Assembly: GCA_964030785.1 (NCBI GenBank) | Contig: OZ034970.1 | Location: 33,644,443-33,708,442 of the forward strand | DNA from: Siderastrea siderea | Lineage: Eukaryota; Cnidaria; Anthozoa; Scleractinia; Rhizangiidae | Reading direction: 5' to 3' | DNA: 64,000 nucleotides | In this document: positions 36,346 to 48,102 of the stretch, one piece after another | Position numbering within the stretch: position 1 is the stretch's first letter | Layout of the letters: the number at the start of each line of letters is the position of its first letter | Made by a program: the position numbers and the translations under genes | Notes under the pieces: model-generated | The model's input: the letters and a program-made list of their open reading frames with translations, nothing else | Database searches by the model: none | What the model was told of the DNA's origin: nothing

Positions 36346-39300
36346 ATGTTTATAACGATTTATTACGGCGATCAGAAGTCGCTTTTGTTCAATCCAAGTT
36401 GCTCGGTGATCAATCTACTAAATTCGATCAAGGAAAGATGTGGTTATGGGGACACGGACCGAGTGCTGGATCTGACCGACGAAACAGGTATGTATCGGCT
36501 GATAAACAGCATTCAACTGTACTGCACAGCAGACGAGCGCATAAGGGATGGTCAACGATTTCACTCCAATCAGGAAGTATTTCGGTTAAGTTTCTTGAAG
36601 GCTCAGTCTCATCCCAAAATACACTAAAATTCGACTACCACTTGGGAAATTGGAAAAATGAAGAGCACCACAGCAATATTTTGCTGGAACAACTTTCATT
36701 TTAGAGGTCAAACTGAATAAAACATTACTCCTTACACTACTTTGACGTTAGAAATGAAAGGTTAACGAGGTACTGAGATCGACTCGATTTTCAACCATCC
36801 TTTTATGGCTTTTTTAAGTCCACTTTCATTCCTTATGCTACTGAAAATTATTAAACGACACGATTTCAAACACACAGGTTCTCGGTCTTTTGAGGCCTTA
36901 ACTGTTTGATATAAGTAGGCAACTGAATGAACCGGGCACTATAAGGAAGTCTGTTGACAAATTCTTCGCTGATTCCTGGCATGTATACAACAAATCCCGC
37001 GGATATTATGACTGACCGAATTCCTTCGAATAAACCGACGCATCAACCACCATTTCTAGGCACAAATGCTGAAAACAGAGTTTAATTAATTTGGGTCTAG
37101 ACGGCGGTATAAATTTTTAACGCCGATCCTAACTTCGGCGCCAACAACTAGCGCCAAACAAATTCGCAAAAATCGCAACAAATGGACACAATAATCACAC
37201 AAACCATTTCCCTTTCAAAGACAAGTGCATTGCTTTTTTTTGTTTTTTGGGTCTTGGGCTGACTTACTACGACCAGTAGCCAATTTCTGGGTGCTTGAAT
37301 TCAATTCGATGCGACTGAATGCATTTTACAAGCACAAAACTGATGATGTGGTAGAGTTTTATCCAGTCAAGTGAAAACAAAAAAAGAAACAAATAAACAA
37401 AGAACATAAATAAATTTTTAATGTATATGTCCATTTATAACACGTCAATGTGGATGTACATACATGCACTACGAAGACAATTATTTTGTAGACACCACAC
37501 AGCGACCATTCAACGCTGATGCGAGTTTTCCATTGCTGTTAGACGTATGTTAATTAGACTTCCCAAGTACAAAACTCAAAACATGCACAATAGCAATCCG
37601 AGCTCATTTAGCATAATAGTGAAAGACAGTCGTAGAGAAACTACTGTCTTTAAATGAAATTAAAAGCTCAGCGTTCAGCTTTTATTTGAACTGACATAGT
37701 AACAAATTTCACACATAGCTATTAAACAAAACATTCAATAGGGTTATAAACAGCACCACAGGAATTAAGTACTTTTCAATAGCTTTAATTTGGATGAAAC
37801 GCTTAAGGATTTTGCTGACAAACACAAAGGCAAAAGCAAATTGAGGTTCGACTTCCCCTTCTTCATCACCAAGGCTCTTGACTGCGCATGATGTAACGCA
37901 TCGTTTGGTGCTTTTAAAGGCTCGTTTAAGTGATAACGTACTATTTATTTACTTACTCGAAAAAAAAAATGAAATATCAGGCGGCTCACTAAATACTGCC
38001 CCTTTTAATTACCGAATTTCAGCTCTAATCCACTGTATTCTGTTGTAATTAAAAGGGATATTCCACGTCTGACATGAACAAACTATTGTAGCTGTCAGAA
38101 TATCACTACAGCTTATGAGTAATTATCGCAGATAAAGATCGAGCGGAATATCATTTCGGATCCATTAGCTTCGTTTCACTTCAATTCCTTTCTTTTGTTT
38201 CCTTCACTTGAAAAAGCGATCCACTTTTGTTCGCTAAGCTCACGGTGAACGTCTTTTGTCCACTTATCCTGTTGCAATTAAACGGAGTATTTCACATGTC
38301 TGACGTGAACAAACTATTGTAGCTGTCAGAAGTCAATACCCTGGATTACTACAGCTTATGGGCAATTATCGCAGATCAAGATCGATGGCCTCGATCGATG
38401 ATCCATTAGCCTCGTTTCAGTTCAATTTCATTTTTTTTTTGCTTCCTTCACTTAAATAAGCTAGCCACTTTTGTTCGCTAAGCTTACAGACGTCTTTTGT
38501 CACCGAATACAGGGGAAATAAACGTTCTCCAATCAGCAGTGTTTTAGTCTATTTCCTGCTGGTAATACGCTAGAACAAAGACAAAAAAGACAGGCATTGA
38601 AGGAGTAAAAATCCGGGATCAACGTAACTAATGGCCAATTAATTTTTGGAGTGTGTTCGATAACGAAAACAAACAAAACCATTCATTCCTTGTACTGATC
38701 AGACTAACATCAGTTGTAGTATTGGACGCTGGTTTTCATAGACGCGACAAAATTGAGATCAGATAGTCTTTTATTGATATCTTCGTTAACAGGTTAACAG
38801 GTATACTACAGAGCTAATATTTACGCAAACTGTTTCCTGCCATCTATTTAGTACTCCATCGAGCCGATCTTACGAAAAGAATATTTTAAGGGTTGTCAGT
38901 TCAACAGTTATTCCATGAAACTGAGTTGTACTTGAATTCACAGCCAACAAGGGGCGCTATGAGTGGTAGCCAAACTTGAACTCTTGAAGGACTCGACTCT
39001 TTGGAAACATACCCTTGCTGTCAGAGGAAATGAAATAATAAAGAAATGGAAAAGGGGGCGCGCGCTTGTATAACCTGAAACAAACACGAGAGGGACTTCT
39101 TTTTCTTTAGAAATTATTGTACATAATTCAGTATAACTTACAGTAATAACAGAAAAAAAAAGAAAAGAAGGAAAGAACGAGGCACAATGGGAAGGTCGCA
39201 GACGAAGTCCTCTGCCAGGGAGAATCCGGAAGTTTACGTGACCCCGAGCCGAGTGTTTGCATCAGGTTATGGGAGCTTTAAGCGAGCGTATGCATTCATA

Positions 39301-40001
39301 AGTTCGTTCGTTCGTTTATTTATTCATGTCTATAAATTAAACTTACACATTTTGGTCAAACCCGATCGAAAACGGCGCGACGCACCTAAGATTTATAACG
39401 CAAAATAAACAGTACCACACAAACGTACGTCTCAACAAAAACCTTTCATTTGAATGCCAAACCCTAGGAGTTTACAAGACTCAAAGGTGGAACATTAACC
39501 ACCTCGTTCATCAAAACTAACAGTTCCACAGGAAAGTACTGCTCAGTACTATAGTCAGTAGCCGACAACTGAGTCGACAAACTTCGGGAATTTATCCACA
39601 TTCTCAGACGTTACGCTCACACAAGATCTCTTGAATGCCATTACTAGACGAGAAAGTTAACTGAAAGCTTTTGTCCATTACTACCAGGTCTGGTCTTGGA
39701 ACTTTCAAGCCACAAAAACGAGTACGCGACCAAGTACCTTGCCTCCAAAGGTTTTTACGTTCTGGTTGAAAAACGGACCATCCTCTCGCCTTCGAACGAT
39801 CCTAACGACACGGCGCCCTCTCAGGAAGTCCAATATGTACCCCTGCTACACAGCCCCAATGATACATTTAAAGGGTACAATGCTCGGGTGGCCGAAAGAA
39901 GACCCAAACAGGAGCAGTCATCAAGTAGAAATACGACCAGCAGAGCGGGAAAGAGGGCCGGAAGATTTAAAACAAGAAAGAGTTTTGTGGAATCTGCTTA
40001 G
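36346..40001 (+). CDS. CXorf65/C22orf15-family protein, two exons
   Basis: Exon 1 is 36346-36487 (ATG to ACAG|GTATGT) and exon 2 is 39688-40001 (ACCAG|GTCTGG to TAG). Exon 1 is 142 bases (47 codons plus one), and exon 2 continues the split Gly codon in frame, giving 151 residues, close to small family members. The N-terminus, 'MFITIYYGDQKSLLFNPSCS', has the family pattern: a short beta strand, then a conserved Asn/Cys and a helix, then 'LDLTDETG' at about 40-47. Exon 2 supplies 'EYATKYLASKGFYVLVEK', matching the family's YAS..L..R..YVL segment. The tail is basic, Ser/Arg-rich and disordered. The function of the family is not established. The start is the first ATG in the frame. The exon 2 flanks are satellite debris. 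Confidence 0.8.
37690..37815 (-). repeat. satellite fragment inside the CXorf65-like intron
   Basis: Decayed minus-orientation copy: 'AACAGCACCACAGGAATTAA', 'AATAGCTTTAATTTGGATG' and 'AAGGATTTTGCTGACA'. Confidence 0.6.
38038..38505. repeat. 231 bp tandem duplication inside the CXorf65-like intron
   Basis: 'GAACAAACTATTGTAGCTGT' occurs at about 38076 and again 231 bp later. The copies share a full order of landmarks: GCAATTATCGCAGAT / GTAATTATCGCAGAT, CATTAGC.TCGTTTCA and 'CCACTTTTGTTCGCTAAGCT'. Similarity is high enough (roughly 85-90% by eye) that this is younger than the other tandem duplications in the window. Confidence 0.7.
39405..39560 (-). repeat. satellite fragment just 5' of exon 2
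   Basis: Landmarks 'AAAATAAACAGTACCACA', 'TTTCATTTGAATG' and 'CCACAGGAAAGTACTGCTCA' identify decayed copies of the 106 bp family, ending about 130 bp before the exon 2 acceptor. Confidence 0.65.
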
Positions 40002-40124
40002 GCTGTTGAACCTTATCTTCAACTCGAAAATTGTACTTGATAGAATCAGGACAAGTTTTGGAATAACCCGCGACGTTTACATTGCACACAGCAAAACACA
40101 AAGTGATCGTGTAGTAGGATAAAA

Positions 40125-40595
40125 TGTCAGGATTTCATATACAGACTCGCTACCTCGTCAGTACAGCATAACAAATAGTACCAAAGGAAAATACTGTTTA
40201 ATAGCCTGAGAAAACAGCCGACGTTTCACGAGGTCGCCACTTGAGCCCTCTCAAAACGACGTCTGAGTAACGAGCACAGAAATTCCATACTGATGACGTG
40301 CACTACCCAGATCTTGGTAGTGCTTCTGATTGGTTGAAAGAAAATTCCTTCGCGACACAACCAATCAGAAGCACTACCAAGATCTGGGTAGTGCACGTCA
40401 TCAGAATGGAATTTTTGCGCTTGTTACTCAGACGTCGTTTTGCGAGGACTCAAGTGGCGACCTCGTGAAACGTCGGCTGTTTTCTCAGGTTACTGTTTAA
40501 CAGCTTTCACTTGTTATGATTTCATCCATAGACTCAAACGAGGAACATCTTGTACAACATCATACACAGCACCACAGTAACACATTGGTCAGTAG
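40125..40595 (-). repeat. satellite copies split by a foldback MITE
   Basis: The family landmarks run up to 40204 ('CAGCATAACAAATAGTACC', 'AAAATACTGTTTAATAG') and resume at 40490 ('TACTGTTTAACAGCTTTCAC', 'GATTTCATCCATAGACTCAA', 'CACCACAGTAACA'). The MITE described separately is inserted between them. Confidence 0.75.
40205..40489. mobile_element. foldback MITE, near-perfect palindrome of 285 bp
   Basis: The left end starts CCTGAGAAAACAGCCGACGT and the right end closes with its reverse complement. The arms extend almost to the centre through 'GACGTGCACTACCCAGATCT' and 'CAATCAGAAGCACTACC'. The flanks carry a near-duplicate 'TACTGTTTAATAG' / 'TACTGTTTAACAG' of the satellite, which I read as the target site duplication plus point divergence. 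No coding capacity. I recall very similar palindromes from coral genomes. Confidence 0.88.
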
Positions 40596-41139
40596 AACAA
40601 ATTTTTTCCTTTGTCGGATCAAAGAAAAAATTTAGGGAGGTAATGCAGCAAAAATAATCATAGCTTAAAAATGAGAGTTTATAATATTAATAAAAAAGAA
40701 CACAAAAGAAACACTAGAAGTCTGTAAAGAAAAGGTATGGTTTGTAACCTGAAAGCGAAACTTGATGAGCTTACAACTCTAATGAATGTATTCTCAAAAC
40801 GAGAAAATAGAACAAGAGTTCCAGTTTATTCAGGTGTCTCTTCTACCAGGTGTCTCTTCTACTGACTCTGCATGTGCCAACGTTTTCGTGTTTCTAAAGG
40901 CGAAACACCTGTCTTCTCTGAAAGAAGTCCGCCATTTAAACGTCAGGCAGTCACGCAACGTTCTACCCCGACAAAGGTGAAGCTGAAGACAGACCAAGTA
41001 CGATACAACACATTGCAGAACTTGAAATCTTTAAAGTGTTTTAACAGACACTCTACAATCAATTAAGAAGACCGAAGAAGCTATATGAAACACTCAGTAT
41101 CATCAAAGTAAACCAAAGTATTTTCCATTAAGCGGACGG
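40596..41139. other. no supported gene
   Basis: A short direct duplication 'CAGGTGTCTCTTCTAC' occurs near 40831 and 40849. Two overlapping plus-strand frames (40786-41066) have no recognisable domain. Confidence 0.35.
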
Positions 41140-41375
41140 CTAAGTGGACATGCGACAGTGTAGTGGTCATCACGTAGGATTGGGTGATCGGGAAAGTCGG
41201 TGGTTCGAGCCTTGGTTCCTTGCACTGTAGGGTGTTGTTTCCTTCGACAATAAACGCAGGGTTAACGCTAAGCGTTAACCCTGCGATGGACTAGCATCTT
41301 ATCCAGAGGGGGGGGATGCTCCTTGTCGCTTCACGCTACAGAACCGGGATTAAGCGCCAGTCTTGATGGCTCATT
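41140..41375 (+). mobile_element. tRNA-derived SINE, plus orientation
   Basis: The head has pol III promoter-like boxes: A-box-like 'TAGTGGTCATCACGTAGGA' and B-box-like 'GGTTCGAGCCT' (near 41204). The body contains the 'CTGCGATGGACTAGCATC' motif, which also appears in opposite orientation at 63.8 kb, so both belong to related SINE families. At 41260-41285 the element carries a perfect palindrome (GGGTTAACGCT-A-AGCGTTAACCC). Confidence 0.75.
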
Positions 41376-42944
41376 TAATCCACTGAATTACACACAAAAC
41401 TTAACCTTTTTCACTCGAAGATAACAACAACAAGCTTAATTACCAAATAGAAAAAGGAAAAAAAGTTAAACTTTACAATATAATATATTAATACAAAAAG
41501 AGGTAATGTTTACTCAGGATAACTATAAAGCTAATCGAGCTGAGTAAAACTACAGGACCACTACAATATCGCAAAAGACCACTACTATCGCAGAAGACCA
41601 CTACAATATCGCAAAAAAGAAGCTCGTCAAAAGGATGGTTTCTTTTGCCAAGTACAGGGTGATCCAAAGCGACCACCCCGTGCCTAGCAAAAGCATTCAA
41701 TAACATTACATCACATAGAGTCCCCTTACCTCAGGAAATTATTGATAGCAACAGCAACTCTACCTGAACAGACATAGAGAAAGGTGAAGGCTTTCTAGCA
41801 AGATATCAGAGCCAGCTGTAGCAAAGAGCAGAGGAGCAATTAAGGGGAAAGTGGGAATAAACTAGTCAGGGAAAACCGACATTATCAAAGGGGGCTTTTT
41901 CACCTCTTCAAAAGCAAGAAAATTAACGGAAATGGGCTAAATGAGAATAAAAGTTAGTTGTTTCTAGGGAAGAGTCACAACATATATGCTGTGTTAACTG
42001 TACATGTAGGTAAAGATGAGTCAATGTTATGCCCAAAAACTGTTTGGATTTTTTTTCGTTTTGGTACCAATGACTTGGACGTCATGACACGTCATAATTG
42101 ACATGTCATAAGCCCAATCTGTTAAGCTAATGACGTGCTACAAACGTACCAAGTTTCATCACAAGAGTGTTAATACTTTTCGAGATCTATAGGCCCCAGG
42201 TTCAGAGACTCAAAAAAAGCCCAGGCGAAATAGGGTTAAGCCTTGGTCACATGGACTTAACAACATCCAACATTTTTAAAGTAAACTTTGCTGCACTAAT
42301 GTTTCATGGCAATCAAACTCTGTTCAACACCATTCGGCATCATTCAATGTCCTTCAGATTCATTTAACATCATTCTACGTTGCGCCCAAACGCGTTTAAC
42401 TTGCAGAATGTTGAATAGTGTTGAATGGAAGTATTGACTCCGTTTTGCCGGAACCTTAAAAAAAAACGAAAATATCCGCGTTTTGTGCCTTGTAACTCAG
42501 CAACAAGTGAGTACGGTAACTTCAGATGGAATTAAGAAAAAAAACTGTCTTGCTCTAAAATAGATTTTAAAAAAAAACAGACGCGATATACAGATTATGC
42601 ATTATGTATTACACGTACTTTACATTTAAATATTTGGGATGGTTGTATCTACAAATTTGAAAAAAAATACACAGAATATTTAGAAGCTGTAAACATAAGA
42701 CTCCGTTACGTACGTTACGTTACGTCTGTAATATTAAAAGCTTAAACTGTTTCGTCACAGGATTTTCTGTTCACTACTTCGTACATACTTCCTCCTCCTT
42801 CTGTTTTTAAGAGAAGATAGACTTGAGATGGAAACAGAAAAGAGGCGTGCTAGGAGATAAGCTTCCACTTCTGTCTGAAGATGGTGTGACCATGTAAAAG
42901 AAAGACATTTGGAATAGGAGGAGGAGGAGGAGGAGGAAGAGGAG
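41376..42944. other. non-coding left flank of the composite element
   Basis: No gene. A degenerate cluster of TTCAAC / ATTCAAT words lies at 42318-42425, and a (GGA)n tract at 42918-42946 abuts the first recognisable base of element copy 1. A short ACGT-rich run (TACGTACGTTACGTTACG) is at about 42705. Confidence 0.4.
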
Positions 42945-43225
42945 GAGTTCCCCTTTTTTGAAGCCTTAAAATAACACTAAGTACTGCGAAAATCTTTCTA
43001 AAACTATATCTCTTGGTAGTCTTATACAGGAAAAAGCTAAAAAGTACATTCTCAGATCTTTTGCTAAGAACTACAAATAAATCTGGACGATTTTCAGCAA
43101 CAGCGTTCCTCGTAAGGGGAACGGCCATGGAAAGGCACGCTTGTTCCTATACTGTAGCCTTAAATTTATATCAGCAAACAAGGGTTTACCCAGAGCGATT
43201 TTGTTTAATGATATCTACGTGAGTT
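42945..43225 (+). repeat. block B, left leader of element copy 1
   Basis: It aligns to 51253-51545 in copy 2: 'AAGCCTTAAAATAACAC', 'GCGTTCCTCGTAAGGGGAAC', 'AAAGGCACGCTTGTTCCTAT', 'TTATATCAGCA' and 'CAGAGCGATTTTGTT'. Similarity is about 75-80% by eye, clearly lower than that of block A. Confidence 0.75.
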
Positions 43226-43309
43226 TGTCTCCGGCATATCCGTTGTATCCGTTGAGTTTATACAATCGATGTTGGATTGCAAAAATTGTATTAAAGCAAA
43301 GGTTGATCA

Positions 43310-43636
43310 CGATCTTTGGTGGTTCACCGTTAAATCCGTAGGATCCATCTTTTCCGTGTGGATCTAAATGGAAAAGAAATGCATTAAGCATTGACTGCTA
43401 GTGAAATTCACACACGGTAAAACTCTTAAAAAGAGTACCGGAGATTACGGATTTCCCGGAGACATGAATGTTTAATAAGACAACTTGCAATCCTGACTGA
43501 CTGCTAACTGAAAAAGACTCTTAAAAGAGTAGCGGAAAATACGGATTTCACGGAGATATGAATGTTTAATATTATTCAATGTTAATTTAATACAATACTT
43601 CTCTTTTTTACTGAAAGTATCTTTATACTATTATTA

Positions 43637-43733
<97 letters not shown>

Positions 43734-45745
43734 TCGTTTTCAAAAACATTGCTACTTGAAAAATATATTTAACAATTATTCTACGAGGGCGCGCTGGATA
43801 TCGAATGATAGATAACCAACGAGGCGCGTAGCGCCGAGTTGGTTATAATCATTTGATATCCAGTAAGCCCGAGTAGAATAATTGTTTTATTAAAAACTTA
43901 ACCACTATTTTAAAAAAATCAAGAAAGAACGGGAAAACTGAGAAAAGAAATAAAAAGGGAACAAGAATCGATCACATGACTGAACGAAAAAGGCGCCAAA
44001 ACCTTGCGAAGTATTGCAGCGTTTCATTGCAAAGCTGAATGAATCAATGAAAACTACTCGAAAGTGAACAAAGTGGCACAAGTTTTGGAAAAAAATCTTC
44101 TAACTTTTGGCTCTAAAATATGGTACATGTTTGATTTTTCCTGAAACATTGTTGTAATCATCGTTCAAAGCGGATTGAAGCTGTACAATTTCACCATATT
44201 AGCTGCCGGAGTTGAAACTGAACAAGTTTGTAATCTGTTCGCACAACGGAGCCATCATGTGCGTGTTTGATCGAACTGAAGACAGAACAAATTTGATCTT
44301 GAAGAGGTAATTTCTATGCATCTCAGAAGCAAGATTACTGTAGCGAGGAACATTAGAATTCACCATCATAGTTTGTTAAACGTAAAGCGCAAAATGCAGT
44401 TGTTCTCGGTTTAGAGGTTGCGGACGGAATGGTAAAAACAACATTCAAACAACTGGAAAAGCGATTCAACTCCGTTTACATGGCATCCGATTTCCATCTG
44501 AGCATTTGGATCTGTTGGAACACAGAGCTACAACGAGTGCAGGTAAACCAGTGTCAATTTTGCGTGTTAAGCCGAAAAAAATCTATTCCTTCCTTCCTTC
44601 TTGGTAGTTTGCAGCTGTATTTTTTAGTACTTGTTTAGACTGCTTCATGACCTTTGCATCGACTTGCCATGAATGTGTGATAGTTTTTATTAAATGCTCC
44701 TTCCCCATTTCACTGTGTTTTATTTTATGTCTTGTCTTGATATTTTGAAGTGGAAAGCCTTCCTGATAAAACCTACCGTTTGTTCAATTTCAATGATCGA
44801 CGTGACGATCGATGAAAGAAATTAAGTTTAATTGTAAACACAACGCTTGAATTTCTGTTTCTGCACAGTTTCTTCAAACAATTTTGACTTATGTTAGACG
44901 ACGCTGTTGGTGATGCTTGTTGATGACGCTGTTGGAATTTCTGCTTAATTTAAATTCGCTGCCAAGTGATTTTTTTCTCGTCCACTTTTCTCGCCGGGTC
45001 GCTCGCGAGGAAAAACCTTTCAGCTCACTTTGTTGTTGAGTGTTCATTGACCACATTTGGCCGCAGCAGGTATATGAGCTGATAGCCTAGCTCCGTTCAG
45101 CCAATCAAAATGCTAGAAATCCAATATACGTAGTCCAGTTTTTAATAAATACATATATACATCTTTTGTCTTCACAACGCGAAAACAAAAGAATAAATAT
45201 GAAAACAAAAGGTAAATATATATGTATATATATTTTTCAAGTTGCAATGTTTTTGAAAACGGGTGTATATATATATATATATATATATATAATTGTATTA
45301 AGATACTGACAGTAAAAAAGAGAAGTATTATATCAAATTAATTTTGAATAATATTAAATATTCATATTTCTGGGAAATCCGTGAAATCCGTATTTTCCGC
45401 TACTCTTTTAAGAGTCTTTTTCAGTTAGCAGTCAGTCAGGACTGCAAGTTATCTTATTAAACATTCATGTCTCCGGGAAATCCGTGAAATCCGTATTTTC
45501 CGCTACTCTTTTAAGAGTCTTTTTCAGTTAGCAGTCAGTGAGAACTGCAAGTTGTCTTATTAAACATTCATGTCTCCGGGAAATCCGTGAAATCCGTCTT
45601 TTCCGCTACTCTTTTTAAGAGTTTTACTGTCTATGAATTTCACCAGCAGTCAATGCTTAATGCATTTCTTTTCCATTTCAAAGAACTTTTCACCACACAC
45701 GAAAAAGATGGATTTTACGGATTTTGTGGAGCCATGGAGCTTCGA
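43310..45745. mobile_element. nested inverted-repeat structure with an inner transposon
   Basis: The left arm (43310-43640) reappears inverted at 45300-45745, including 'CAGTCAATGCTTAATGCATT', 'TTTTCAGTTAGCAGTCAGT' and 'AATCCGTGAAATCCGTATTT'. The right arm holds three direct units of 103 bp (GGGAAATCC at 45372, 45475 and 45578). The left arm holds two. Between the arms is a second element (43730-45266) with about 37 bp terminal inverted repeats ('CACTCGTTTTCAAAAACATT' on the left), bounded by long TA runs (43640-43729 and 45267-45292). Inside that, 43780-43890 is another palindrome around 'GATATC.AATGAT'. No transposase frame is visible. Confidence 0.65.
43640..43729. repeat. (TA)n microsatellite
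   Basis: A near-perfect TA run of about 90 bases forms the left border of the inner transposon. A shorter run at 45264-45292 borders it on the right. Confidence 0.95.
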
Positions 45746-46515
45746 GTTCATACATTTTCATACACTTTTTGTTTTCGTCTTAGACAATTGTTTTTTAAAG
45801 ATTTCCCAGAGACATGAAGCTTCGGTTGAGTTTAAGTTCCACCTTGAGCATTACAGAAACTTCTTTTAAAAAAGGTCCGTTGTGAAAAGGCATGAGAAAG
45901 ACAATCATTTCTTGCATTTCATTACCAAGTTTGCTCCTAAATGGTGACACTAAATGCATCACATCTTTTCGGTCGTTCCTTTGAACCATTGTTTGAGAAA
46001 AGGCACCGGCTGCTACCTGGATTGAATGACAGTTTTGATTGCATTGTTTGAGCGTCCGAGAAAACAAGTCAGGGAACAAGTCTAATGATCCTATCGTTAT
46101 TGTATTTCACCAAAAAGGGTAGGTTTTTTGCTTCGATTTTTCCTGGGGAGCACTATCATAATGAAGCGATTGCATTTTTGGCGTTGAACTTGCCCTCTAA
46201 ATTACATCAGAGCGTCCTTATTGTCCTGCGCTAACAACAGCGACTCATGCTTTAAAGAAACGTGCAAAAAAGAGGAACGCCCTTTATAACGCTCATTTCA
46301 TAGTTACATCATCTCCGACACGTCCTCGTCAACAAATTTGACTTCAAAACATGACAAACAAACTAATGAATCATCTTTCACAGTTATTCATCAGCACGCC
46401 GAAAACATAGCCAACAAAAGCCTAAACTTTCAAATTTATTCGTCAAAATTTCACAGCGCTGATCCACCATATAAACACCGCACCCATGCCACAACATTTG
46501 TGCTACGAAAGAAGA
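45746..46515. other. leader between nested insertion and Rep gene, copy 1
   Basis: A 60 bp stretch at about 45888-45950 ('CATGAGAAAGACAATCATTT', then 'TTTGCTCCTAAATGGTGA') resembles 53045-53105 in copy 2 and may be leader or a small conserved frame. Otherwise nothing is recognised. Confidence 0.4.
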
Positions 46516-48102
46516 ATGCAGCGAACAAGACAACCATGTCGACAGCTCAACAGTCAGGGTATAAAGAGTACGGCCTTGGGCTACCTTACGCCAGTTATAA
46601 GCGGAAGCTGTAGCATTATCAGCGCTAAATGTGTTTGCAAAGTCAAAGATAAGGCCTTGCCAAAGGCGTGGGCAACTGTTTGCGGAAAACGAGATTTGTG
46701 CGACCGTGCAATATCAGGTTAGTATTTGTTGCAATACGCCGATTTCAGATGAGATTTCAAAGAACGTTTTAGTGCAAAAGTTCGACGCATTTTATCTTTC
46801 TAATACTGCAGGTATCCACAACGTAGCATTTTTCTTTAGCACCATAGCAAGCCAAGAGAAAAAAGTGGAAGTATCAACGAGAACACAGACGAGGAGAACA
46901 GTTCTGGCGATGAAATTCCAAGCTCTATTTCCCAACAATGGCTTGAAGGAAACTTAACGAACGTAAACAAATCACTCTGCCCTGCCATCGCATACTGCAT
47001 GGCGTTGACTGCAGTAAACGGTGCGCCCGCCAACCCAATTTCTGTACACAAAACCCTGTTGACTTCAGAACTGGAAGTCACAGCAACACAGGTAATTAAA
47101 TTATTTTCTTACTTTTCGATAACCCAAGCATTCCCTTAGCCGTGAACATATTAGTCAAAATTGAGAACTAAAAAAATGAAGAATCAGAGTAAGGAAAAGC
47201 CAAAGCCAAAGAGGTTTTGTCCAAAACGGTTTGCTCGAAACTCGGGAATCAAAAACAAACAGGCAATTATTGACCCTCTCTTGATTCATCTAATTCTTTG
47301 CTAGCATTTAAGATGTTTTCTCTTCTCAGTTGCTTTGAAAGAAAACCTAACAACGAAGACTGTACTTTTTTCTTGTGACGCTGCTATTATCAACTTGAAT
47401 TTTGTGACTGGGAACGATGAACTCAGTTTTCAATTGTTTCTGTTATTTTCTGATTGAAAATGTGCTTGTCCCACGGAAAAGTCATGTCAAAGGTTTACAT
47501 GTCCAAACTGAATTTCTACCTGTCCCGGACAATCGGACACGGGTTTTGGTGCACACTGATTACTGTTAATAATAGTAATGATGATAATAATCAACGATAC
47601 AAGCGGTCAGTCAGTAAAGAAAAAGGAAACATAGAACCGTGTTTGGTAAAATGCTTCAATTTGATATCCTTCAGGTACAGTTTCAAGAGGGAAAAGAATC
47701 CCCAGCCACAGCAGAACTCTACAAAGTGTTGAAAGACCACAAAAATCCTTTCATGCAAGACCTCGTTAGCTCGTCCTTCAAACACTGTTACCAAAACGAA
47801 GCGAGGAAGGTGGTCGGCCATGATGGCTTATGCACCCACCGCAAAGCGAGAACGGCACTGACGACGACGAAGAAGACGAACAGGAGATGTACATCACGCA
47901 AAGACCCAAAACGCCTTCCTACATGCCTTCCTACGACACTTCATTCGACTTTCCGTGTCCACCGTCGCCCTTCTCGTTGGCCAGAACCGCGAGAAAAAGA
48001 CCTCGCCTTGCCGAAAGCCAGTCGTCCATTGGACAGCAGAAGAAAATAACCAGTTTTTCCTGTCGCAGCAACGCCCTCGAAATTAGTATTTTGTTCAAGT
48101 GA
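46516..48102 (+). pseudogene. Rep-like gene of copy 1, helicase domain deleted
   Basis: Three exons are inferred by comparison with copy 2: 46516-46717 (TCAG|GTTAGT), 46812-47091 (TGCAG| to ACAG|GTAATT) and 47675 onwards (TTCAG|GTACAG). The N-terminal Cys-containing region ('PCRQLNS', 'AKCVCKV', 'RDLCDRAISG') and the 'LYKVLKDHKNPFMQDLV' region match copy 2 at roughly 60% identity. Exon 2 has a one-base frame change near the A-run at 46858. At about 47815 the match breaks off and jumps to an acidic C-terminal tail (47830-48102) that ends with nuclear-signal-like 'RKRPR' and PIP-box-like 'QKKITSFS'. The whole SF3 ATPase is absent, so it is not a working helicase. Confidence 0.7.

Noticed and set aside
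42850..43128. Minus-strand frame with a polyproline stretch, considered as the displaced GPCR tail
   Set aside because: The prolines come from the (GGA)n tract and the frame runs through block B. Nothing ties it to the receptor without an empty allele.
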